This document shows, one piece after another, positions 23,780-31,147 of a DNA stretch of 64,000 nt. Each line of letters starts with the position of its first letter. Position 1 is the first letter of the stretch. Source of the DNA: Planococcus sp. MER TA 32b (lineage in GTDB: Bacteria > Bacillota > Bacilli > Bacillales_A > Planococcaceae); NCBI GenBank assembly GCA_023715185.1, contig JAMCAN010000001.1, forward strand, positions 248,001 to 312,000. Direction: 5' to 3'. The translations under genes and the position numbers were made by a program. Below the pieces are notes generated by a model, which worked only from the letters and a program-made list of their open reading frames with translations, ran no database searches and was not told the DNA's origin.

Positions 23780-25144
23780 TCAGTTGCCCACAGTTTTCAT
23801 GCGGCGGAATAGCAGGAAGCCGATCAATACGAACGCTAGTCCAGCCAATGAATTGCTGACATAATCAGTGGCAGTTTTCGGAAGCTTTCCGCCTTTAGTT
23901 GTTTGTACAGCTTTTGTATCTTTTTTCACGGACTTCACTTCTTTTTTCACTTCTTTTTTAGGAGCTGTTATCACTTCTTCAACTGCTTCAAGGTCCTTGC
24001 CTGTTTCTTTGATGATTTCAGAACCGAACATTTCAGCTGTCAAAACCATATCGGCAAGGAAAGTGCCTTCACGGTCATAGACTTCAATCAGTAAATCTTT
24101 TCCGTCCGTCGTTTCCAGCGTCATCAACGCAGCCAAAGTAAGTGCAGTTTTTTCTTTTCCGTCAGTCAGATAATACTTTGTTTCAACTTTAAACAAATTC
24201 ATCATGTCATCGAAAATATCCAGCAAAATCGCGATTTGTTCAGCATCCAACTCATCAGCGCTTTCGAAATTCTCAACTGCTTCCAAACGCACCAGCAAAG
24301 AATCCAATTCAGTTAAAAATGCTTCATCTTCAAAATCCAGTGTCATGAAGTGTTCAAACAGCCGTTCCAACTCTTCGTCAGTAAGGCCGATTTCTGTAAA
24401 TATGTCCATGTCACCAAACTCGATGCCGACATTAACATCAGGAGACAAATACCATTCCACATAGAAATACAGATCTTCATTGAAAATAATATACATATGG
24501 CTGTCCAGTACATCCTGGCCTTCTTCGATATCACCATATTCGACAAGCAGCGCATTCAGCTCTTCACGCGTCAAATCGAAATCTTTCATTACTTTCTGTA
24601 CGCCTTCTTCAGACAACGGCGTCCCTAATTCCGAAACATCGGAGAAATACTCCAGACCCCAATCCTTGCTTTCAAGGTAAGCCAGGTAATCTTCTTTAGT
24701 CCAGTTGATGTCTTTCAGGAATTCTTTAAATTCCTCACCATCTTCATCAATCAAACCGAAGTCTGCAGTCAAATAATATTCTGTAAAGAAGTACAATTCT
24801 TCGTTGAAGATGAGGTAAGTCCCATCCAGAACGTCTTCGCCTTCTTCGATATCACCAAACTCCACCAGCAGCTCGTTCAATTCTTCGCGAGTCAATTCGA
24901 AGTCTTCCATGACAGTCTGAACGCCTGCTTCAGACAATGGGGTTCCGAGTTCAGACACATCACCGAAATCATCCAGGGACCAATTTTTCTCCATCAGGTA
25001 ATTTATATAACTTTTTTTGGACCAGTTGATTTCTTTAAGAAATTTTTCAAACTCAGGATCGTCTTTCGCAATCGCGAACGTTGAAGCAGGTAAAGCGGAA
25101 ACCACCAATATTACTGCCATCAATAAAACCAATAATTTTTTCAT
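23780..25144 (-). CDS. processed acidic surface protein with LPKTA sorting signal
   Basis: The 454-residue protein has a cleavable signal peptide, then two homologous acidic repeats (about residues 30-130 and 135-240), each with INWxK..Y..YL, DVSELGTPLSE, DLTREELNxLLVE and DVLD followed by a Y/F-rich strand. A helical acidic region, a Lys-rich stretch (KKEVKKEVKSVKK) and the sorting signal LPKTA with a membrane helix and RRMK tail follow. This is the architecture of the LPXTA processed acidic surface protein family. It is anchored by the adjacent sortase. The acidity suits a salt-adapted cell surface; the function is unknown. Confidence 0.9.
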   Translation of the reverse strand: MKKLLVLLMAVILVVSALPASTFAIAKDDPEFEKFLKEINWSKKSYINYLMEKNWSLDDFGDVSELGTPLSEAGVQTVMEDFELTREELNELLVEFGDIEEGEDVLDGTYLIFNEELYFFTEYYLTADFGLIDEDGEEFKEFLKDINWTKEDYLAYLESKDWGLEYFSDVSELGTPLSEEGVQKVMKDFDLTREELNALLVEYGDIEEGQDVLDSHMYIIFNEDLYFYVEWYLSPDVNVGIEFGDMDIFTEIGLTDEELERLFEHFMTLDFEDEAFLTELDSLLVRLEAVENFESADELDAEQIAILLDIFDDMMNLFKVETKYYLTDGKEKTALTLAALMTLETTDGKDLLIEVYDREGTFLADMVLTAEMFGSEIIKETGKDLEAVEEVITAPKKEVKKEVKSVKKDTKAVQTTKGGKLPKTATDYVSNSLAGLAFVLIGFLLFRRMKTVGN

Positions 25145-25304
25145 CTCTTTCCCCCATCTGACAAAATTGTGATATCCAGAAAATTATAATCGGGAAATTC
25201 CGCAGGTAATATAGGCACAAAGGCCTTATTTTCAAAAAAGTTCCAAAATACTGTATTATTTATACCAGAGATAAGAATTCCAAGATTCGGAGGACAATAA
25301 AACC

Positions 25305-26000
25305 ATGATAAAAGCAGTCATTTTTGATTTGGACGGAACCCTTCTGGACCGTGATAAATCAGTGGAAAAATTCATTTTGGAACAGTATGGACGGCTGGAT
25401 AAGGAGCTGGGTCATATTGACCAATCGGATTATATTAAAAGGTTCATCCAGCTGGACAGCCATGGATACGTCTGGAAGGATAAGGTCTACCGGCAGTTGG
25501 TTGAGGAATTCGAAATCACGGATATGTCTTGGGAGCAGCTGCTGGATGATTATTTGTTTTATTTCGCAGCACATTGTGTTCCTTTTCCGCATCTTGTACA
25601 GATGCTCGAGGAGCTGAAAGCCCGCAATATCCTGCTCGGCATGATCACCAACGGCTATACGGATTTTCAGGCAGGCAATATCGAGGCTCTCGGTATTGCG
25701 CGATATTTTGATGTCATTCTGATTTCTGAAAAGGAAGGATTGCGGAAACCGGATAAACGGATATTTGACAGGGCGCTGGAGCGTCTCGGCGTGCAAGCGG
25801 AGCAGGCAGTATTTGTCGGCGACCATCCGGCAAACGATGTGGAAGCGGCCGCGGGGGCGGGGATGAAGAGCATCTGGAAGCGGAACCCTCAGTGGGAAGA
25901 CGCGAAAGCTCATTTCACCATCGACGGCCTGGACGAAATTCCAGGGATTGTTCAGGAGTTGGAAGCGAAATCGGAACTTGGAATAAAGCCCGGCAACTAA
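25305..26000 (+). CDS. HAD superfamily hydrolase
   Basis: The 231-residue HAD protein has motif I FDLDGTLLD (Asp8, Asp10), a helical cap, motif II MITNGYT, the lysine in GLRKPDKRIFD, and motif III/IV FVGDHPANDVEAA. It is a phosphatase or dehalogenase of the YfnB/phosphoglycolate phosphatase-like group; the substrate is not evident. GGAGG lies ahead of the ATG. It is divergent from the acidic surface protein and stands alone. Confidence 0.88.
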   Translation: MIKAVIFDLDGTLLDRDKSVEKFILEQYGRLDKELGHIDQSDYIKRFIQLDSHGYVWKDKVYRQLVEEFEITDMSWEQLLDDYLFYFAAHCVPFPHLVQMLEELKARNILLGMITNGYTDFQAGNIEALGIARYFDVILISEKEGLRKPDKRIFDRALERLGVQAEQAVFVGDHPANDVEAAAGAGMKSIWKRNPQWEDAKAHFTIDGLDEIPGIVQELEAKSELGIKPGN

Positions 26001-26496
26001 CCAGGGGTATTTCCATATATGGCAGAATGCATGCAATGTAATGAACCGGGGGAACGGCAGAAAATGAAAAGAAATTTCTATAGAAGAGTTTCCGCAACAC
26101 GGTAAAGTCGGAAGGCAATTTGAAAAAAGTGATCCAACTTCTCACGAAACAACGTTATATAGCTGGGATCGAAGAAGAGGACTGATTTCTTGTAGACGAC
26201 TCTGAATCTTGCCAGCGAGAAAATCAGCGGGCTTTAAGGTTTTTAATCGCTTTTCGCCTGCGGAAAGCATGTATTGGTGTCATTTTCTTTTAATGTTAGA
26301 GTAGGAGGAAGTGTTTTTTTCTTCAAACAGGGGTGCTGGGGATTATATCTCCGTTCAGGAAAATATATCAACGCTCCAGCGATTATATCTACGTTCAGGA
26401 AAATATATCTACGTTCAGGGGATTATATCAACGTTCAGCATTTCACGTACCAAAAATCACCGCTTTTCAGCGGCTTCAGCAGAGAGGAGGCGCAAA
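26001..26496. other. gap with hairpin and 20-bp array, no clear gene
   Basis: Short open frames occur near 26030-26104 and 26119-26184, but they lack ribosome sites and similarity to anything I know; they may be decayed coding DNA. The gap also contains a hairpin GCTTTTCGC / GCGGAAAGC at 26249-26268 and a 20-bp array from 26344. Confidence 0.5.
26344..26443. repeat. 20 bp tandem array, unit TATATCTACGTTCAGGAAAA
   Basis: TATATC starts at 26344, 26364, 26384, 26404 and 26424, exactly 20 bp apart. The second half alternates CGTTCAGG with A- or G-rich joints. It ends about 50 bp before the start of the next gene and 75 bp after a GCTTTTCGC hairpin. Confidence 0.92.
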
Positions 26497-26727
26497 ATGA
26501 AGGCAATTAGAATTATCTTCATCATTATTTTACTGGCAGGAGTCATTTATTGGCTGTGGACCGGCAGTGAGCGGTTCCTTCCTTATGTGATGCTGACGGC
26601 GTCCGTTTCAGCATTTCTTACAACTTATGAAGAATTCTCGAAAAGCTGGAAAAGCGTGGATGGCTATCTTGCGCTGGTGACTTCGTTAATATTCGGCGCT
26701 TACGGCATTTCGTTGCTGATAAGATAA
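26497..26727 (+). CDS. small hypothetical membrane protein (76 aa)
   Basis: Nearly the entire protein is hydrophobic, with helices at about residues 4-22, 28-46 and 55-75. GAGAGGAGG stands seven or eight bases before ATG 26497; longer frames upstream run through the tandem array and are not credible. It is followed, 128 bp later, by copC. The family is not recognised. Confidence 0.6.
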   Translation: MKAIRIIFIIILLAGVIYWLWTGSERFLPYVMLTASVSAFLTTYEEFSKSWKSVDGYLALVTSLIFGAYGISLLIR

Positions 26728-26855
26728 GCTGCAGCCGTCACTCAAGGTTTTATTCACACAAATTTAACATCATGAAAGAGTGGAGCGCCTCAAAATCACA
26801 TACTATTAGAAGGTCAGCAATATTCAAAAGCCAAAACGTACAGAAGGAGCACGCC

Positions 26856-27404
26856 ATGAAAAAATTTATAGCAATCGCATTCCTATTATTATTTTTACCA
26901 GTTACAGCAAACGCACACTCAGGTTTATCATCTTCAACACCAGCGGAAGGCGCGACTCTCGAGGGGTCACCGGAAGAAATCCAATTCCTGTTCGAGTCGC
27001 CAATCCAGCAGGGAGACATGACAATCAAAGATGAAGCGGGCAACACGGTTGAAGTTGCCGACATCATATCTTCTGAAATGGAATTAACCGGCCAATTGGC
27101 GGACGAACTTCCGAACGGCGCCTATACGGTCGACTGGAGCGCCATCAGCCAGGACAGCCACGAAGTTACTGGAACTTTAACATTCAACGTCGCAGCTGAA
27201 GAAGCTGAAGAAATCGAAGAAGCTGCAGAAGAAACAACCGAAACAACTGAAACAACGGATGTCTCTTCAACAGAACAGCCAGAAGAGGCCGCTGCACCGG
27301 AATCCGAAACTGCGACAGCAGAAACGCCTTGGGTGACTATTCTCATCATCGCCATTTTGGCAATCGCGGCAGTTGCCTTCTTCGTAATGGCCAGAAGAAA
27401 ATGA
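26856..27404 (+). CDS. CopC-domain copper-binding protein with membrane anchor
   Basis: A signal peptide ends at ANA, and the mature protein starts AHSGLSSSTPAEGATL, where the first histidine is the usual CopC copper ligand; SQDSHEVTGTLTF supplies the second typical histidine region. After the CopC beta sandwich comes a Glu/Thr-rich linker and a C-terminal helix (VTILIIAILAIAAVAFFVM), so it is tethered outside the membrane. AAGGAG supports ATG 26856. Its stop overlaps the copD start (ATGA). Together they resemble a split version of B. subtilis YcnJ for copper uptake or tolerance. Confidence 0.88.
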   Translation: MKKFIAIAFLLLFLPVTANAHSGLSSSTPAEGATLEGSPEEIQFLFESPIQQGDMTIKDEAGNTVEVADIISSEMELTGQLADELPNGAYTVDWSAISQDSHEVTGTLTFNVAAEEAEEIEEAAEETTETTETTDVSSTEQPEEAAAPESETATAETPWVTILIIAILAIAAVAFFVMARRK

Positions 27405-28462
27405 TTCTGTTCACGGTCATTTCTGATTTCCTGTTATACCTGGCCATGTCATTTTTGGCCGGTGTGCTGGTTCTGCAATTTGTCCCCGGGCATCGCAAGC
27501 CGGAAATTCCGATTAAAAAATCAGCAGTCCTACTGGCGATCGCATCCATTCCTGTTCTGTTAGCGGCGCCGGCCATCCAATTGCTCGGCTTGCTGATGAA
27601 TAATGCAGGCTTCGGTTCCGCGGTATGGACGGCGATTACCGAATTCCAGGCCGGCCAAAGTTTTGCGTTCAGCATTTTTCTTTCATTTTTCTGGTTCGGC
27701 GCAACAGCCGTCAATAGCTCGAAATACATTCAGGGCTTCTGGTTCCTGCTGTCCATACTCAATATGGGCTTCGGCAGCCATGCCGCATCGCTCGATTTTC
27801 TGCCGGGGCTGGTCAGCCACACCATACACTTTCTGTCGCTGACACTGTGGGCTGGGGTATTGATCCTGGTCACCTGGTGGGCACCGGCGCTTACTAATTG
27901 GCGCAGCTTCCTGAAATGGTTTACACCGTTCGCTTTCGGCATGATGGCGCTCATTTTAGTGAGCGGTGTCGCTGTCTGGCTGCTGTTTTCAAAACCCGCC
28001 GACTACGCGGCTTCCTGGGTTCTGCCTTATGGCCAGATGCTGCTCTTAAAGCATTTGAGCATCCTGCCTTTATTGGCGGCCGCATTCCTTAACGGCTTTG
28101 GCAATAAAGCGAAAGAACCGTCACGCAACCTGCTGAAACTCGAAACTTTCATGCTGGGTCTGGTTTTCCTCTGTACCGCTGTCATGAGCAAGCTGGCGCC
28201 GCCGCATAACGTTAACAATACGTTTTTGACGGAAGGAACGGCGCCGTTGCTGGAAAACCTGATCGGAGCACAATATTTGCCGATCATACCGGAATTCGTC
28301 TTCTCGCTTAACGGCATCCTGCTCTTATTGATCGGTGCGCTCGCCATCGGCCTGATGATCATGAGTTTCTTTAGAAAAATTCCGTTATGGCTGTCATTCA
28401 TTTTTGCCCTGGGCTTTATTGTAAGCGTATATTTGGGCTTGATGATGAACATCAGTTTTTAA
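27401..28462 (+). CDS. CopD-like copper transport membrane protein
   Basis: The 353-residue integral membrane protein has eight or nine helices with histidines such as HTIHFLSLTLWAGVLIL (the CopD signature with HxxH near helix ends) and LLLKHLSILP. CopD proteins are thought to move copper across the inner membrane with CopC outside. The start codon overlaps the copC stop as ATGA, showing translational coupling. No CsoR or copper ATPase gene is near. A strong terminator follows. Confidence 0.85.
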   Translation: MILFTVISDFLLYLAMSFLAGVLVLQFVPGHRKPEIPIKKSAVLLAIASIPVLLAAPAIQLLGLLMNNAGFGSAVWTAITEFQAGQSFAFSIFLSFFWFGATAVNSSKYIQGFWFLLSILNMGFGSHAASLDFLPGLVSHTIHFLSLTLWAGVLILVTWWAPALTNWRSFLKWFTPFAFGMMALILVSGVAVWLLFSKPADYAASWVLPYGQMLLLKHLSILPLLAAAFLNGFGNKAKEPSRNLLKLETFMLGLVFLCTAVMSKLAPPHNVNNTFLTEGTAPLLENLIGAQYLPIIPEFVFSLNGILLLLIGALAIGLMIMSFFRKIPLWLSFIFALGFIVSVYLGLMMNISF

Positions 28463-28518
28463 GGAGCGGAAGGATACAAGCAATAAAAGCCTATTCCACT
28501 CTATAAAATGAAACCGTA

Positions 28519-28561
28519 AGAAAGCCGTCCTGAAGTCTGACTTCCAGGGCGGCTTTTTCTA
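28519..28561 (+). terminator. intrinsic terminator of copC-copD
   Basis: AAAGCCGTCCTG pairs with CAGGGCGGCTTT (one mismatch) and is followed by TTCT. Confidence 0.85.
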
Positions 28562-28736
28562 TGGAATCGCATGTCAAAGGGATTTAGCAATGAAAAGGGA
28601 TAAAAAATGGAAGGAAAGCTTCGTGTTACAAATATTGTTTTCTGATAAATCTAATAAAAATATGATTAACTGCTCAAATGCAGGGTAAATATGTAAGAAG
28701 AAATGTATATTTGTAAGTTTATGGGAGGTGCTAGTT

Positions 28737-29030
28737 GTGGTTGGAAAATCTGCAATTTACGGGAACTTAAGGATGGAAGAAAAGGACCTATTGAAAAAAT
28801 CACGGCAATGCTTCGCCGGACAGGAAGATAAAAATGTAAGGAACGGGGAAGTATTCATGATTTATTTCCTGAATAATTGCTCGTCCGAAGGTGTTTTATT
28901 CAAAACTATAAAAGAAATTACGACAGATTTGAATATGTCGCATGCAGCCTTGACGCGAGTGCTGAAAACGCTGGAAGACAAACAATTCATCTATCGCCGC
29001 AATGGCATTATCGGCTTGCATCAGGCATGA
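28737..29030 (+). CDS. RepL-like winged-helix DNA-binding protein (97 aa)
   Basis: The C-terminal half holds a winged helix: FKTIKEITTDLNMSHAALTRVLKTLEDKQFIYRRNGIIGL. This and the N-terminal FMIYFLNN recall the RepL/firmicute plasmid replication group, although the protein is shorter. GTG 28737 follows GGGAGG by eight bases. It opens a four-gene run with an XRE protein, a coiled-coil protein and an MreB-like actin. A transcription regulator is the safest reading; replication function is not implied. Confidence 0.65.
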   Translation: MVGKSAIYGNLRMEEKDLLKKSRQCFAGQEDKNVRNGEVFMIYFLNNCSSEGVLFKTIKEITTDLNMSHAALTRVLKTLEDKQFIYRRNGIIGLHQA

Positions 29031-29083
29031 CCGGCCACAATTGGGGAAACTGTCTAAAATACATTGAAAAGAGGTAATGGCAG

Positions 29084-29281
29084 ATGGTTAATGCACTCAG
29101 TGGATTGCGGGAGTTGAGAAAGGCCAAAGGGCTGTCTTCAAAAGAACTTGCCCAGCAAGTCGGCGTTGCAACCAGTGCGATATGGGCGTACGAAAACGGC
29201 ACCAAACAAATTCCGGAAGACCACGCTGAACGTCTGGCTGCTTTTTTCGACATTCCTGCAGAAAAGCTGCTGGCGGAATAA
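29084..29281 (+). CDS. XRE-family helix-turn-helix protein (65 aa)
   Basis: A single Cro/C1-type HTH: LRELRKAKGLSSKELAQQVGVATSAIWAYENGTKQIPEDHAERLAAFF, with no extra domain. Such minimal proteins act as dimeric repressors or switch regulators. GAGGTAATG precedes the ATG. It is 53 bp behind the winged-helix gene and 51 bp ahead of the coiled-coil gene, so it belongs to the same run; it may autoregulate this operon. Confidence 0.9.
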   Translation: MVNALSGLRELRKAKGLSSKELAQQVGVATSAIWAYENGTKQIPEDHAERLAAFFDIPAEKLLAE

Positions 29282-29332
29282 GAAGAGTGGGCCAGGCTTA
29301 TTGACGGCACAATCAAGAAGGAAGGGAACCTC

Positions 29333-29767
29333 ATGAAAAACACAGAAGCTTCAACGAATCATTTTTACAGGGAACGGGCATTTACAGAGTTTACTGAAAG
29401 ACTGAATGGCCATGAGCAGGAAATCGCGAAAAACGCTTTATGGGAGATTCAGGTGCTGAAGCGAGAAGTGCAATTATTGCGGCGGGACAAAGACACGCTG
29501 CTTCATGATAAAAAAGAATTGAAGGAAGCGCTGAAAAGCGAAAAATACCGCTCGAAGGAAATGCTCCGCTACTTCAGCCGGTGGACCGAAGATTTTGCGA
29601 AAATCATTAAGATTCCGATCAATATGGAAAACGAGGCGCATATCCGCCAGCATTATTTTTCATTGCGCGAATCGGCAAAAAATCTGGTGCACAGCTGCCG
29701 GCGGAAATTGAAGGAAATCGACTTCGCGATGGAAGAACAGGATGAGCCGAATATCAAACGGCATTGA
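29333..29767 (+). CDS. hypothetical coiled-coil protein (144 aa)
   Basis: Residues about 25-85 form a charged heptad-repeat helix (EIQVLKREVQLLRRDKDTLLHDKKELKEAL), followed by a helical C-terminal domain with a basic cluster (HSCRRKLKEID). There is no signal peptide or membrane helix, so it is cytosolic. AGGAAGGGAA precedes the ATG. It lies 65 bp before an MreB-like gene and could be an adaptor between DNA-binding proteins and the actin filament; this is inference from position only. Confidence 0.6.
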   Translation: MKNTEASTNHFYRERAFTEFTERLNGHEQEIAKNALWEIQVLKREVQLLRRDKDTLLHDKKELKEALKSEKYRSKEMLRYFSRWTEDFAKIIKIPINMENEAHIRQHYFSLRESAKNLVHSCRRKLKEIDFAMEEQDEPNIKRH

Positions 29768-29832
29768 CCAGTCCTGTGCGGAAGCGCTAAACAACCAGAC
29801 TGCACTAGATTGCATGGAAGGGAAGAAACCGT

Positions 29833-30852
29833 ATGCTGAATTTTGGAATAAGAGAGGTGGGAATCGATTTAGGTACCGCCAACACGCTATTGGTGCTGCA
29901 AAATAAAGGGATTGTTATGCGTTCACCGTCAATGGTGGCGGTGAACGGAGGAAGTGGCGAAGTGATAGCGGTAGGAAAAGACGCTTATGAAATGAACGGG
30001 CGCACTTCCGGCGGCATCAAAGTCAGCTATCCGATGCGCTGGGGCGTGATTGCGGATCATGAAAAAGCCATTACGATGATCGCGCGCTTTTTAAAGGAAG
30101 TCACCAAAACGGTCGGAAATCTTAAGCGGAAGATCTTTGTCATCAGTGTGCCGATAGGAATTACAACGGTTGAAAAACGGGCAATCATCGAAGCCGCCAA
30201 ACGGGTTGGCGCACGCGAAACATTGACGATAGAGGAGCCTTTGGCGGCGGCTATCGGAGCCGATCTGCCCGTATGGGAACCTGAAGGGCTGATGGTAGTG
30301 GATATTGGCGGCGGAACAACTGAAATGGCGGTTATTTCGTCAAACGGCATTGCTGTCAGCGGGTCGCTGAAGAATGCGGGACAGGCAATGGACCGGGTAG
30401 TGGCTGAATACATCCTGAAAAACCATGAATTGAAAATTGGAACGCGGACAGCGGAGCAAATAAAAATTCAACTGGGTACAGCTTATGGCCTGGCAGACGG
30501 CAAGCGTGCGGAAAAAATGGAAATCGGCGGGAACGATCTGATGACCGGACGGCCGAAAACGATTGAAATTACGGGACTCGATGTGGAAAAAGCGCTGGAG
30601 GAAACAGTGACGGGCATCATCACGGGTGTGAAAAGCACACTGGAAGTAACGCCGCCCGAGCTGGCCGCGGATCTCCACGACCGTGGAATCGTCCTTACCG
30701 GCGGCGGATCGCTGCTGCATGGACTGGATAAGAAACTGGCTGAAGAAATCCGGGTGCCGGTCACTGTTGCGGAGAATCCTATGGACTGTGTGGCGCTTGG
30801 CACAGAAAAAGCTATGCGCAATCTGGATAACCTGCGGCGTCCGTCGTATTGA
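29833..30852 (+). CDS. MreB/Mbl-family actin-like protein
   Basis: The 339-residue actin homologue has phosphate 1 VGIDLGTANTLLVL, phosphate 2 VVDIGGGTTEMAVIS and an adenosine motif near GIVLTGGGSLLHGLD, with IEEPLAAAIGADLPV between. Length and motifs fit MreB rather than ParM. It polymerises with ATP into membrane-associated filaments that guide wall synthesis. It is not beside mreC/mreD or spoIIID, as MreB and Mbl are in B. subtilis, so it is a third, MreBH-like paralogue or a specialised actin. It is last in a run starting with two DNA-binding proteins. Confidence 0.85.
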   Translation: MLNFGIREVGIDLGTANTLLVLQNKGIVMRSPSMVAVNGGSGEVIAVGKDAYEMNGRTSGGIKVSYPMRWGVIADHEKAITMIARFLKEVTKTVGNLKRKIFVISVPIGITTVEKRAIIEAAKRVGARETLTIEEPLAAAIGADLPVWEPEGLMVVDIGGGTTEMAVISSNGIAVSGSLKNAGQAMDRVVAEYILKNHELKIGTRTAEQIKIQLGTAYGLADGKRAEKMEIGGNDLMTGRPKTIEITGLDVEKALEETVTGIITGVKSTLEVTPPELAADLHDRGIVLTGGGSLLHGLDKKLAEEIRVPVTVAENPMDCVALGTEKAMRNLDNLRRPSY

Positions 30853-30870
30853 CCGGAACGGGCAGGGATC

Positions 30871-31047
30871 CTACATGCCATCACCATACGTATTTGTACC
30901 TCCGCCTGCTGTGTAATTGGAACTTTCACCCGGCTTTGCATGCGAATTGATCGACTTCATCGCCGTATTATTATTCTTTTTCCTTCTCCAGTCAATAAAA
31001 CCTGCGAATCCAATCATGCCGAATATGATTACAAAAAACCACGTCAT
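30871..31047 (-). CDS. small single-pass membrane protein (58 aa)
   Basis: ATG at 31045-31047 opens a frame of 58 codons to TAG at 30871-30873. An N-terminal helix (MTWFFVIIFGMIGFAGFIDW) is followed by a basic run RRKKNNN and a polar tail ending GGGTNTYGDGM. The positive cluster after the helix predicts a cytosolic tail. GGGGG lies nine bases upstream. It is convergent with the MreB-like gene and upstream of, and parallel to nothing but, the terminator of the MFS gene on its own strand. The family is not recognised. Confidence 0.5.
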   Translation of the reverse strand: MTWFFVIIFGMIGFAGFIDWRRKKNNNTAMKSINSHAKPGESSNYTAGGGTNTYGDGM

Positions 31048-31109
31048 TTCTGAATACCCCCATTTTTTGATAATTCTATCTATTATTGTACCAGAAAACT
31101 GGAAACAAA

Positions 31110-31147
31110 AAACAGGAACGTTCTCAAAAGAGGACGCTCCTGTTTTA
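31110..31147. terminator. bidirectional terminator
   Basis: AACAGGAACGTTCTC and GAGGACGCTCCTGTT pair around AAAA with two mismatches, with A-run and T-run outside. It mainly ends the minus-strand MFS transcript. Confidence 0.85.

Noticed and set aside
26119..26184. Short coding sequence KKVIQLLTKQRYIAGIEEED
   Set aside because: About 21 codons from a TTG without a ribosome site; it may be decayed coding DNA, but nothing supports a gene.
26311..26496. Longer version of the small membrane protein at 26497
   Set aside because: The extension translates the 20-bp tandem array, whose period is not a multiple of three, and lacks a ribosome site; GAGGAGG marks ATG 26497.
28737..29030. Plasmid replication initiator
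   Set aside because: The winged helix recalls RepL, but the protein is short, and no origin repeats, mobilisation or partition genes of an integrated plasmid are around it.
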